From the NCBI GenBank assembly GCA_031431125.1, contig JANPCX010000089.1, positions 1 through 64,000 of the forward strand: 64,000 nucleotides of DNA. Direction: 5' to 3'. The DNA is from JANPCX01 sp031431125 (GTDB taxonomy: Bacteria; Pseudomonadota; Gammaproteobacteria; Burkholderiales; Burkholderiaceae_C). The notes beneath the pieces were generated by a model. That model ran no database searches. It was given only the letters and a program-made list of their open reading frames with translations, and was not told the origin of the DNA. The position numbers were made by a program, and so were the translations under genes. Positions 37,261 through 45,509 of this stretch are shown here, piece by piece; positions within the stretch are counted from its first letter, which is position 1; the number at the start of each line of letters is the position of its first letter.

Positions 37261-39516
37261 TTACAAGGCGTTGGCCGTGAATCGCAAGGTCTGTCCCGCA
37301 CCTGCTTTGACCAACCAATAAACGCTGTCCGATGTCACGTTGGCATCGCCGGACACCACGCTGGGCTTGCCGTAGGAGCTGCGCGGCAACAGCCAGGTGA
37401 TGTCTTGCAATGAGGTCGGATTGGTTGCGGTGAACGTGGTGAGACTGCCTGCTCTGGTGGTGCCCCACGAGGTTTTGATGCGACGCGCCGAAAACTCCGC
37501 CAACTGCGTCATCGTGTACCACTCGAAGGTCTTGGCCTTTTGCAGTTTTTTGGCACGGTCAAGCATGGCGTTCACTACTTTCAGGTGACCCACTGCACCG
37601 GGAGGATGGTTGTAGAACATGCGGTTGGTGCGTTGATTCACCACAAAACTTTGCAAGTCCACCAGCCATTGGCCTGTCACCGTGTCGGAGACTCCAAACT
37701 CCTCGAACTCTTCGAAGGTGGCGTACTTTCCCTGCGCCAACACGGGAAACGTCCAGAGTGCGTCTCCTGCGATTCGGTTGCCGTCACGCCAAGAACGCAC
37801 GGTCCCTGTGCCGCCGTCCGCAACGAGGTACATCCCGATCACCCCACGTTGTTCCAGCCATTTCACAGCCCACAGCGGCGTATTGCCCTGCGGTGAGGAG
37901 TACTCCGTGATTTTTCGGCCCGTGGTTTTTTCGATGGCGTCAAAGTTTTGCGACAGCAGCGATGTGAGGTCTGGTGAATTGGTTTCATTGGCCGTGGCTC
38001 CCCAGTAGTCGTGTATCCAGCCGCCGTGGGAACCAATGGCATGGTCAGCCATTTTTGATTTTTTGTCGGGTTTGCCATCAGGCTTTTGTCCGGCAATCTC
38101 GTTGACGAGGTCGCGAGCCTTTGGATTACCGTTCAGGTTCATGCCTTTCTTGTCACCGAATTTGATGACGTCCGGCCCGGCTGTGAAGTGCATGGAGAAT
38201 GGGCCATGTTCCAAGACCTTGGTTTTGTCGAGCAGGTACTTGGTGTCCACCGTCAAGTCATCGCCATCATCGACGTGCCAGTTAAAAACCATCCCGCCGA
38301 TGCCCTTAGGCTGCACAGACTGCGTGGCGACGCCCACCACGTCGCGTGCGAAGTGACTTAAAAAACCATGCAGGGGGGCGGAGTCGCTGCCGATGGCTTT
38401 GAAATAGCCCAGCGGCAAATTCACGAAAAGCAGCTGACCCGAGCCCGTGTTTCTCGTTCCCGCAACCAAGCCATGGTCGGGAGAAGAGAGGTAGACGGTT
38501 CCAGGGAATGAGCCTGTGGTCACATAGCTGTAGTAGCCCAGCGCGCCGTAGCCGTAACCGTTGATGGCTTGCAGGGACGAGTCGCTGGCGACAGCGGATT
38601 GTTCGGTGATCGTTTCCAGGTCACTCCCGATTCGCGCAGCGATTTGATCGGCCGACACAACGGACGGTTGTGCCAGCAGCGCAGCTACTGCGTTGGTGGT
38701 GCTGTGTTGGTTGGGTGCGTACTGAAGGAACTCCGGTGCGGTGAGAGTGATGGCGGCGGATCCGCTGCGATCCCACCGCAGCAGCTCGTTCAATACGTTG
38801 CGCGAGCCGTGCCCGAACCGTTGGGCGGCACGCCCCACCATGGCCTGGCGCATGATCTGCGAGCCACCCGGGTCCAGTGCGCTGACGGGCACATAGGCCG
38901 CATTGCTGCTGCTCGCTTTGGCAGCGATCAATGAGTAGGGTGCGTATTTTCCAGGTGCGAATGCCAGCGAGTTAAGGCGCGATGGCGTGCCCAGCACGGG
39001 ACCAAACCCCACCATGCTGGAAGCGCCGAGGCCATTTTTCCAAAGAACATACTGCACGCCCACCAAATCACTGAAGCGGGAATTGCCCACCAAGGGGTAG
39101 GCCCCATTACTGCCGAGCACGCCTGCGTCGTACACCAGCATCAGCTTGCCGCCGAGTTGAGCGTACTGTTTGATGGCTGCCACCAAGGCATCACTGGCCT
39201 GTTGGTGCCCACTGTCGGGCACGATGAGCCCGGCGATTTGGGATGCGGCACTGTTGCCCATGGCCAAAAAGGCACTGTCACGAATGAGGTCCAGACGCAT
39301 GCCCTCGTCGAGCGCGGTGTCTGTCCAGACTTTAATTTCCCAGCTGCTGGTGTTGACCCCATCGGGCACCAGCAGGGTCAGCCGGTCGCGGGGCGGGGCT
39401 GCCTGCGCCCAGTTGGGCAGGGCCAGCATCAGGCTCATCAACACTGTGAATGTGCGCAGTATCTGGTGCCAGCGCAAAGCGCGCGTTTTTTTGGAAGTGG
39501 TCAGTGTTGTGTTCAT
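37261..39516 (-). CDS. Polysaccharide deacetylase-like protein A (complete D-D-H-H set)
   Basis: An exported protein of 751 residues with a signal peptide (hydrophobic core about 20-37, cleavage near AQA). Residues ~45-200 form a Rossmann-like segment (LTLLVPDG, GKLMLVYDAG, SDLVGVQYVLW). The second half looks like a NodB/PgaB-type deacetylase: NWHVDDGDD (D416, D417), GSHGGWIH (H497 and H502, the H-x4-H spacing of PgaB), EYSSPQGNTPLW (538-549) and YNHPPG (635-640). It is paralogous to the protein encoded at 43.5-45.5 kb, sharing all these blocks in order. A ~100-residue C-terminal extension follows. Predicted role: N-deacetylation of the polymer in the periplasm. It is the last gene of the operon and could equally be a lyase or hydrolase on the same fold. 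Confidence 0.72.
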   Translation of the reverse strand: MNTTLTTSKKTRALRWHQILRTFTVLMSLMLALPNWAQAAPPRDRLTLLVPDGVNTSSWEIKVWTDTALDEGMRLDLIRDSAFLAMGNSAASQIAGLIVPDSGHQQASDALVAAIKQYAQLGGKLMLVYDAGVLGSNGAYPLVGNSRFSDLVGVQYVLWKNGLGASSMVGFGPVLGTPSRLNSLAFAPGKYAPYSLIAAKASSSNAAYVPVSALDPGGSQIMRQAMVGRAAQRFGHGSRNVLNELLRWDRSGSAAITLTAPEFLQYAPNQHSTTNAVAALLAQPSVVSADQIAARIGSDLETITEQSAVASDSSLQAINGYGYGALGYYSYVTTGSFPGTVYLSSPDHGLVAGTRNTGSGQLLFVNLPLGYFKAIGSDSAPLHGFLSHFARDVVGVATQSVQPKGIGGMVFNWHVDDGDDLTVDTKYLLDKTKVLEHGPFSMHFTAGPDVIKFGDKKGMNLNGNPKARDLVNEIAGQKPDGKPDKKSKMADHAIGSHGGWIHDYWGATANETNSPDLTSLLSQNFDAIEKTTGRKITEYSSPQGNTPLWAVKWLEQRGVIGMYLVADGGTGTVRSWRDGNRIAGDALWTFPVLAQGKYATFEEFEEFGVSDTVTGQWLVDLQSFVVNQRTNRMFYNHPPGAVGHLKVVNAMLDRAKKLQKAKTFEWYTMTQLAEFSARRIKTSWGTTRAGSLTTFTATNPTSLQDITWLLPRSSYGKPSVVSGDANVTSDSVYWLVKAGAGQTLRFTANAL

Positions 39517-39520
39517 GGTG

Positions 39521-40762
39521 TCATGGTTTTAGTGCAGGGTTGAACAGGGGACTGGTTGCGTTGGATGTCGTGGGCTCGGCCATCCACAGCAGCCACAACA
39601 AATCGCTCACTTGAAATGGCCAAGCAAATGGCGTCGCGCCATTCATCCAGCTCAGACGGGCGCGGGCGATCCAGGTTTGTGCGGCAGTAGAGTCGCCAGT
39701 GCACGCAGACGCCACGGCCACGGCGGGCCACCAAAAGCCCTCGCTGTCGGCGTTGTGATGGGCCCAGTGTCGGCTGCTGTCAGCTGGGGGTTTTCCTTGC
39801 CAATGGGCGATGGCATGGCGCCAGGTTGTTTTGAGACGCTCCGGTGGCAAGCTGCGCAGCCCCCACAGCAAAGGCCAGGCTTGGGCGACGGTGTCGGGGT
39901 ACCAGCGGTTGAACTGCGGTGTCCCCGCGTCCAAGCTGACGCGCCAGGCCGACGCGTTCTTGTCCCACAGGCGGGCCAGTGCAGCTGCCTCGGCTCGTCC
40001 GGCCTGCCCCAAGCTGTTGGTCGCCGATTCTGGTTGTGCATACACATCGCGCTGGATGCGCGCCCAGGCCCGCCAACCGGCCATCACTTCAACCGTATCC
40101 ATGGTGTAGACCACGGGGTAGTCGGGTTTGGCCAGCGTCAGTCCTGAAGGGCCGGTGAGTTGCACCAAGGCCAGGGCGGCCGATTCGAGCGCCAGGCGAA
40201 CCATCGGTTCACGCAGCAATGCAGCATCGCCGCCGAATCGCACATAGGCGTCGGCCAATAGCAAGGTGCTGGCGGCGGTGCTGTCGTAGGCGTCAACCTG
40301 CGCGCACAAGCGCTGCGCCATGCCGGGGGGGCAGACGGTCTCTTCCAGGCCATCGGCGAGCACCCAGTGGTCAAGTACCACGCCACCGAGGCGGCCACGC
40401 ACATCCATGTGCCTGGCTTGCCAACGCAACCAGTCGGCGGCCACCGGCAGCGATTGCGGGGAGACTCGCAGCACCCCCAGCATGGCCAGGTTGGCGGCGT
40501 AGGCCGTCACTTGGTGCCAGGCCCGCCCTTGCGGGTCCAGATGCCCGGCTGCGTGGTGTGACTGAATGGCACCATGGGCTGCTTGCCCCGGTGCGCGCAC
40601 CACCAGACGGTCAAATGCGGTGATGGCGGCATCGCGGAATTCTGCGTCGACGAGGACAGCGGTCTCACAGCCGCTTTCTGCGATCGGTGGTGGCGCGAGT
40701 GCGGCGCCACTGGCGGTGGTGATCAGCAGCACGGTGAGGCAAAGCAGCTTGTTCGTGACCAC
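39521..40762 (-). CDS. Exported (alpha/alpha)6-barrel glycosidase-like protein
   Basis: A 413-residue protein with a signal peptide (about 1-22). The rest is rich in amphipathic helices with repeated aromatic and acidic positions (AWHQVTAYAANLAMLGVL, QVDAYDSTAASTLLLADAYV, WYPDTVAQAWPLLWGL, HHNADSEGFWWPAVAVAS), which is the look of (alpha/alpha)6-toroid glycoside hydrolases or lyases. No family can be named and no catalytic pair is certain; D156 or D159 in the VDAYDS block and acidic residues in the NADSEG block are candidates. The start is GTG, 1 nt after the upstream stop. By analogy with periplasmic hydrolases such as BcsZ and PgaB, it may trim or release the polymer. Confidence 0.6.
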   Translation of the reverse strand: MVTNKLLCLTVLLITTASGAALAPPPIAESGCETAVLVDAEFRDAAITAFDRLVVRAPGQAAHGAIQSHHAAGHLDPQGRAWHQVTAYAANLAMLGVLRVSPQSLPVAADWLRWQARHMDVRGRLGGVVLDHWVLADGLEETVCPPGMAQRLCAQVDAYDSTAASTLLLADAYVRFGGDAALLREPMVRLALESAALALVQLTGPSGLTLAKPDYPVVYTMDTVEVMAGWRAWARIQRDVYAQPESATNSLGQAGRAEAAALARLWDKNASAWRVSLDAGTPQFNRWYPDTVAQAWPLLWGLRSLPPERLKTTWRHAIAHWQGKPPADSSRHWAHHNADSEGFWWPAVAVASACTGDSTAAQTWIARARLSWMNGATPFAWPFQVSDLLWLLWMAEPTTSNATSPLFNPALKP

Positions 40763-40763
40763 T

Positions 40764-41552
40764 TCATGCTTCCTCTTGAGGTAAGGGCGGCCAACCCATG
40801 GCCCAGCCGTAGAGCGCGACCACGCCGATGATGGCCACCATCACCCCAAACAGCAGCTCGAGCAGGGGCATCAGGATCAGACCCGACCGATGAATCAAGG
40901 CGGCGTGCGCTGCATAGAGCAGCGGGGTCAGAATGAACAGATAAAACAAGGTGGATGTCGTCAACACCACACGGCCCCACAGCGGAAACGGCAGGAGGTA
41001 ATAGATGAGCAGATGCATCCACGGCGTGAGCAGCAACAAGGCCCACATTTGACGAAAACCACCGGCGGTGTGCTCGAACAGGGAATGCGGAAAGCTGGCC
41101 GGCCAGATCAAAAAATACGCAATGGCGCAGCCGTGCAGCAAGATCGCGAAACGCATTAGAAACATCCCGGGACGGGCTGCGTCGGGTAACCAGCCTGCCA
41201 ACCACCACAGACTGACAGCGACCAAGGCATGTGCCCACGGCGCCCACGGACTGATGTCGCGCAGCGGCAGGTCGAAGGGGGCAATCGGCAGCAGCCACAG
41301 GCTGTTCGTCTCCGTGGCGACCAGCGTGGTGAGTAAGGGGATGTCCAGTGCTTGCATCCACCAGACGAACTGCTCCATCCAGGTGACCGCTATCCAAGGT
41401 TGCAGTCGCGCCAGCACCACCGTGAAAAACGCGGCCAGCGCGACACCCGCCAGCACCCGGCCCAGCAGCAGCGGTAGGCTGCGCATGGCGCGGTGCGCGA
41501 GTTTCTTCCCAGAGCGGTGCGGGCGCACACCGGCTTGTCGCGCGGTGGTCAT
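40764..41552 (-). CDS. Polytopic inner-membrane protein of unknown function
   Basis: 262 residues with a basic N-terminus (RPHRSGKKLAHR) and about six hydrophobic segments, for example LLLGRVLAGVALAAFFTVVLA, ALVAVSLWWLAGWL, FAILLHGCAIAYFLIWPA, WALLLLTPWMHLLIYYLLP, VLTTSTLFYLFILTPLLYAA and LLFGVMVAIIGVVALYGW. I do not recognise a family. An exosortase was considered, but the Cys/Arg/His motif set is not visible. The gene lies 7 nt after the YaiO-like barrel gene and 1 nt before the glycosidase-like gene, so it belongs to the polysaccharide operon. It may support polymerisation or modification at the inner membrane. Confidence 0.7.
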   Translation of the reverse strand: MTTARQAGVRPHRSGKKLAHRAMRSLPLLLGRVLAGVALAAFFTVVLARLQPWIAVTWMEQFVWWMQALDIPLLTTLVATETNSLWLLPIAPFDLPLRDISPWAPWAHALVAVSLWWLAGWLPDAARPGMFLMRFAILLHGCAIAYFLIWPASFPHSLFEHTAGGFRQMWALLLLTPWMHLLIYYLLPFPLWGRVVLTTSTLFYLFILTPLLYAAHAALIHRSGLILMPLLELLFGVMVAIIGVVALYGWAMGWPPLPQEEA

Positions 41553-41559
41553 GAACCGC

Positions 41560-42345
41560 TCACCACTGCGCGAACCCGCCCACGCCGAAGGTCGTGCGGT
41601 CGTAGTTCGGGTTGTGGTAACGCTCGCCCTGCACCGTCAGGCCATAACTGGGTGCCAACCAGTATTGCCAACGCAGGCTGATGCTGTCGCTCTTGAAGTC
41701 CACCAGCTGCGCGCCGGCGCCGACGGCTTGATAGGCCTCGCTGCCCCGGTTGGCGCGCAAGACAAGGTACTGCTGCCCTTCGCGTCCGAGCGTGGCGGCC
41801 ACGAACGGCATGCGGGAATGCACCTTGCCGGGCTCACTGACATTGAATGTGATGCCGGCTTCCAAGACCACGGGGGCATCCAGGTAGGCGGTGGCTGACA
41901 GGCGCCAGCCTTTGTCGCTGCGATTGCCGTCAAAGCTGGCGTGGTAGCCGGCGACACGGGTGAGGATGTTGCGCTTGCTGGTCCACGCTTTGGTCAACTC
42001 GACATCGAAGCGGCGTTTCGCCCAGACGTCACCGCCGTGTCCCAACACCACCGTGCCGCCCAGCGACCAGTCTGGCGTGAGCACTTTGTTGCCACCGAGT
42101 GCCACCACGCCGCCATGTTGGCCGAATTTGCGTTCATCCAGGATTTCTGCGTTCAGTACATCGCCGCCCGCAAACGCCCAGACACCGCGCAAGCCGGTGG
42201 CCTCGGCCCTTGGCAATCCGGCGGTCAAGTGGCCGCGTGAGGTGTTCAGCTCGAGCGTGCCGCGTGCCCGCTCTTGAGCCGATGCGCTGTGGTGTATCGA
42301 GGCCAGAGTAGCTGCGGTCAGCCACCAAAGAGTCTGTCTTTTCAT
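41560..42345 (-). CDS. YaiO-like outer-membrane beta-barrel protein
   Basis: 261 residues with a signal peptide (to about residue 23, SASA). The remainder is made of alternating, aromatic-ended strands (GVWAFAGGDVLNAEI, WSLGGTVVLGHGGDVW, VLTRVAGYHASFDGN, SISLRWQYWLAPSYGLTVQGE), ending in FGVGGFAQW with a terminal aromatic residue typical for outer-membrane barrels. The pattern matches YaiO-family barrels, which occur with polysaccharide systems. It directly abuts wecB (stop and start codons touch). A role in polymer export or anchoring is inferred. No TPR region as in PgaA or BcsC is present. Confidence 0.72.
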   Translation of the reverse strand: MKRQTLWWLTAATLASIHHSASAQERARGTLELNTSRGHLTAGLPRAEATGLRGVWAFAGGDVLNAEILDERKFGQHGGVVALGGNKVLTPDWSLGGTVVLGHGGDVWAKRRFDVELTKAWTSKRNILTRVAGYHASFDGNRSDKGWRLSATAYLDAPVVLEAGITFNVSEPGKVHSRMPFVAATLGREGQQYLVLRANRGSEAYQAVGAGAQLVDFKSDSISLRWQYWLAPSYGLTVQGERYHNPNYDRTTFGVGGFAQW

Positions 42346-43542
42346 TCAAAGTCCCAAGTCATGTTGCAAAACATCGGCCACGCGCGCCGAGGTGAGGCCA
42401 TCGCCAAACGGATTCACCGCCTGCCGCATGGTGTGAAGGCGCACCTCGTCGGCCAGCAACTGGCGGACGGTGTGCACGATGTGGTCTTCATTGGTGCCGA
42501 CCAGCAATCCCGCACTCGCTGCGATGAGTTCGGGTCGCTCGGTGGTGTCGCGCAGTACCAGCACGGGGGTTGAAAGTGCTGCGCCTTCCTCTTGGATGCC
42601 GCCGGAGTCGGTGAGCACCAGTTGGCTGCGCTTGAGGCACCACAGCAGCGCCGGGTAGTCCAGAGGGGGGCACAGAATCAAACGCCCGTCCAGTGCGTTC
42701 TGTTGAGCGGCCAGCACCTCGCGCACGGTTTCGGCCACGGCAGGGTTGGCGTGAACTGGCCAGACCACCGCCAGGTCGGCGTGGTCGTTCAACAACCGGG
42801 ACACGCTGCGTGCAATCTGTGCAATGCCGTCACCCCAGTTTTCCCGCCGGTGTGCGGTGACCGTGATCAGGCGCCACCTTTTGAGACGTGGCCCCAGCTG
42901 TTCCAGTTCAGGGGGCAGCCAACCCACTTGGCCATCGGCCAGTTGTTGCTCCAACCGGGCGCATCCGAACAAAGCGGCATCAACGGCGGTATTGCCCACT
43001 TGAAAGATGGCGTCAGTGGCAATGCCTTCGCGCTTCAGATTTTCTGCAGCGCCAGCTGTTGGCGCGAAATGCCAACGCGCCAAGCGGGCGGTGATTTCGC
43101 GGTTCTTCTCCTCAGGAAAAGGCTCACGGCTCTGGTGGGTGCGCAGCCCAGCTTCCACGTGGCCGATCGGAATGTCGAGGTAATACGCGGCTTGCGCTGA
43201 CGCCAAGGTGCTGGTGGTGTCGCCATGCACCAGCACGGCTGCTGGCTTGACCTGTGTGTACAGATCGGACAGGCCTTCCAGCAGCAAGCTGTTCAAGTGA
43301 GCGAGGCTGGCGTTGCGTCGCTCCAGATGCAAAACATGCTCGGGCTGGATACCGAAAAACCGATACAAACCATCGGCCATGTCACGGTGCTGGCCGGTGT
43401 GCACCCAGGCTACAGGCAGGCCACGGCGCTGCAGTGCGGCATGAACGGGTGCCATCTTGATGATCTCGGGGCGTGTGCCCACGGAAATGAGGATGGGTTG
43501 AGGGTTGTCCTGCATGCGGGACGCGTCGGTAGACAGGTTCAT
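42346..43542 (-). CDS. wecB: UDP-N-acetylglucosamine 2-epimerase (WecB family)
   Basis: Interconverts UDP-GlcNAc and UDP-ManNAc in the cytoplasm. The non-hydrolysing family pattern is complete: VGTRPEIIKMAP (from residue 21), LVHGDTTSTLA, GHVEAGLRTHQSREPFPEEKNR, VTAHRRENWG, DSGGIQEEGAALSTPVLVLR and TERPE. From the ATG at 43542 it has 398 residues. This ATG overlaps the upstream stop (ATGA); the long N-terminal extension to 44040 is antisense-like frame noise inside the deacetylase gene. No UDP-ManNAc dehydrogenase (WecC) is nearby, so neutral ManNAc, not ManNAcA, is the likely product. Confidence 0.93.
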   Translation of the reverse strand: MNLSTDASRMQDNPQPILISVGTRPEIIKMAPVHAALQRRGLPVAWVHTGQHRDMADGLYRFFGIQPEHVLHLERRNASLAHLNSLLLEGLSDLYTQVKPAAVLVHGDTTSTLASAQAAYYLDIPIGHVEAGLRTHQSREPFPEEKNREITARLARWHFAPTAGAAENLKREGIATDAIFQVGNTAVDAALFGCARLEQQLADGQVGWLPPELEQLGPRLKRWRLITVTAHRRENWGDGIAQIARSVSRLLNDHADLAVVWPVHANPAVAETVREVLAAQQNALDGRLILCPPLDYPALLWCLKRSQLVLTDSGGIQEEGAALSTPVLVLRDTTERPELIAASAGLLVGTNEDHIVHTVRQLLADEVRLHTMRQAVNPFGDGLTSARVADVLQHDLGL

Positions 43543-45509
43543 GGTGATGCCCTGGAAGGTGCTGGAGGGACCGGGTTCGCTGCGGGCACTGAGGTGTGGG
43601 GCAGCGGCGTTGGCGTAGAGGACAGGGTGGGCAGGTCCAGCGACAACTGCCGCCCCTGGACGGCGGTCACGCGCCAGTAGTTGCCATCGCGAGCGACCTC
43701 GGCCTCGCCTTGACGTACCTGGGGTTCGCCGAAACGGCGTGCGGGCAACAACCAGCTCATTTGCGCCAGGTTCGCCGTATGACGGGCCTGCAGGCGAGTG
43801 AGGGTTGGTTGTGCGCCAGTGAACATGCCGATGTCCCACTGGACCGCCTGACGCCGGTTCGCAAAGTCGGCGTATTGGGCCATCGTCATCCAGCGCAGGC
43901 TTCCATCTCGCGTGCGCGTGCTCATGTGCGCCAACCAAGCCTTGAAAGCATCGGGATAGGCCAAGATGCCTGGCGGGTGGGCGTAGACCAGTCGAACCGT
44001 GCGCTGACGTGCGCAGAAGTCGGCTACATCGATCAACCATTGGGCTACATCAGCCTGCGGCACGCCCTTGGCTTTGGCCTCTTCGAATGCTGCAAAGGCG
44101 CCGAAGCTCATCACGGGAAAGGCCCAGATGTTCGCCGGGCCGCGCGCCTCACTTTGGTAGCTGCGCGTGGGCGGCATGCCGATGTCGCCGGTGAAGTAAT
44201 AGCTGTTGATGCCGCGATCGCTCAACCATCGGGTGACCCACAGTGGATGGTTGCCGACCGGCGCCGAGTACTCACGAACCGGTCGACCCGAGGCCTCTCC
44301 CACGGCGGCGATGTTCATTTCCATCAACTGACTTGACCGCTCGCGCGGCCAGGTTCCCACCATGCGACCGAATTCGTTGTGAATCCAACCCCCATGGCTG
44401 CCGACTTCATCGCCGCGGGCGGCAAAACGTCTGACCCACTGGCGTATCGTCGCGTTGGTGGGTAGGTCCATGCCAGCGCCGTCGCCCGTGACGTTCACAT
44501 CGGGACCTGCCGTAAGGTGCGTTGAATAGGGGCCTTGCTCAAAGGCGCCCATGGCGTCAAGCGCCTCCAGCGCTGGTACGGCGGCACCAGAGTCGATGTG
44601 CCAATTCATGATCACGGCGCCCTGTGCCTTGGGCATGGGCGCAAGTTGCGGTAGCTCCGCGATGTCTTGCGCGAAATAGCGCAGAAAGCTGTGCAGCAGC
44701 AAGCCATCGGTGCGCAGCTTTAAGAACGTCAGAGGCAGGTTGACGAACAGCACTTCACCGAGGCCGACCCGGTGCCGGCCGGCGACCATCTCTTGGTCCT
44801 CACCGTGCATCAAACGTTCACCCTCGAACTGGCCTTGGGTGGAGAACACGGGGTAACGAACGCGGCCGTAAAAGTAGGTGGCGAGTGACAGTTCCTCCGC
44901 CTGAGGCGAGCTCGACCGGGCGCTGCTGTAAACCTGACCGGACTTGTGGTGCACGACCTTGCCAGGCGGCAATGCGAGCGCCTCCATGGCACCAGGGTCG
45001 AGGTGCACCACCGGTTCGCTTTGCATGCCCACGCCCTGTTGGCCATACAGGGCATACCGCACACCCGCCAGCTCGGACAGCCGCGATCCTGCGGGCGAGT
45101 AGGTGCCGTCGATGCTTTCCAAGCCTGCGTCGTAAATCAGCATCAAACGAGCGCCTCGGCGCACGCGGTCCTGCACATTGGCGATCAGCATCGCGTTCAT
45201 CTGGCGATGGAAACTGTCCGGGAGTACCAGTGCTGCCTCGAGGGGGACGCGCCCCGGTTGTAGCAGTTGCGATGCGGTCACGACGGTGAGCGCGAAGCCG
45301 GTTTCCGACGCGGCATCACGCCAAGCGGAGACGTGCACATCATCGTCCTGCGCCAATCCATCGGGCACCACCAGCGCGAGGTGGGTGGGCAACCCAACCG
45401 ATGTTTCGCTGCTCATGCTGAACCACCGCAACAGCAGTGCAGCGCCTAGCACCACGATGATCATTGCCGCCGCGCGCCACTTTGGCGCGAATGGGCCCAG
45501 GCCGCTCAT
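43539..45509 (-). CDS. Polysaccharide deacetylase-like protein B (one metal-site Asp replaced)
   Basis: 656 residues with an N-terminal signal anchor (AAAMIIVVLGAALLLRWF). It is the paralogue of protein A: LALVVPDG, ARLMLIYDAG, GEVLFVNLPLTF, NWHIDSG (302-308), GSHGGWIH (H372, H377), EYSAPVGNHPLW and YAHPPG occur in the same order. At the motif-1 position it has D306-S307 where protein A has D416-D417. In PgaB the second Asp is a metal ligand, so B may be inactive or may use another residue. The C-terminus is Pro-rich. The start overlaps the bactofilin-like stop and the end overlaps wecB, both ATGA. Confidence 0.72.
   Translation of the reverse strand: MSGLGPFAPKWRAAAMIIVVLGAALLLRWFSMSSETSVGLPTHLALVVPDGLAQDDDVHVSAWRDAASETGFALTVVTASQLLQPGRVPLEAALVLPDSFHRQMNAMLIANVQDRVRRGARLMLIYDAGLESIDGTYSPAGSRLSELAGVRYALYGQQGVGMQSEPVVHLDPGAMEALALPPGKVVHHKSGQVYSSARSSSPQAEELSLATYFYGRVRYPVFSTQGQFEGERLMHGEDQEMVAGRHRVGLGEVLFVNLPLTFLKLRTDGLLLHSFLRYFAQDIAELPQLAPMPKAQGAVIMNWHIDSGAAVPALEALDAMGAFEQGPYSTHLTAGPDVNVTGDGAGMDLPTNATIRQWVRRFAARGDEVGSHGGWIHNEFGRMVGTWPRERSSQLMEMNIAAVGEASGRPVREYSAPVGNHPLWVTRWLSDRGINSYYFTGDIGMPPTRSYQSEARGPANIWAFPVMSFGAFAAFEEAKAKGVPQADVAQWLIDVADFCARQRTVRLVYAHPPGILAYPDAFKAWLAHMSTRTRDGSLRWMTMAQYADFANRRQAVQWDIGMFTGAQPTLTRLQARHTANLAQMSWLLPARRFGEPQVRQGEAEVARDGNYWRVTAVQGRQLSLDLPTLSSTPTPLPHTSVPAANPVPPAPSRASP

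Noticed and set aside
40764..41552. Exosortase-like identity for the polytopic membrane protein
   Set aside because: The conserved Cys, Arg and His active-site pattern is not visible, and no sorting-signal protein was seen nearby.
43543..44040. 166-codon N-terminal extension of WecB
   Set aside because: It lies within deacetylase-like protein B in another frame. The ATG at 43542 gives the family-standard N-terminus and an ATGA overlap.
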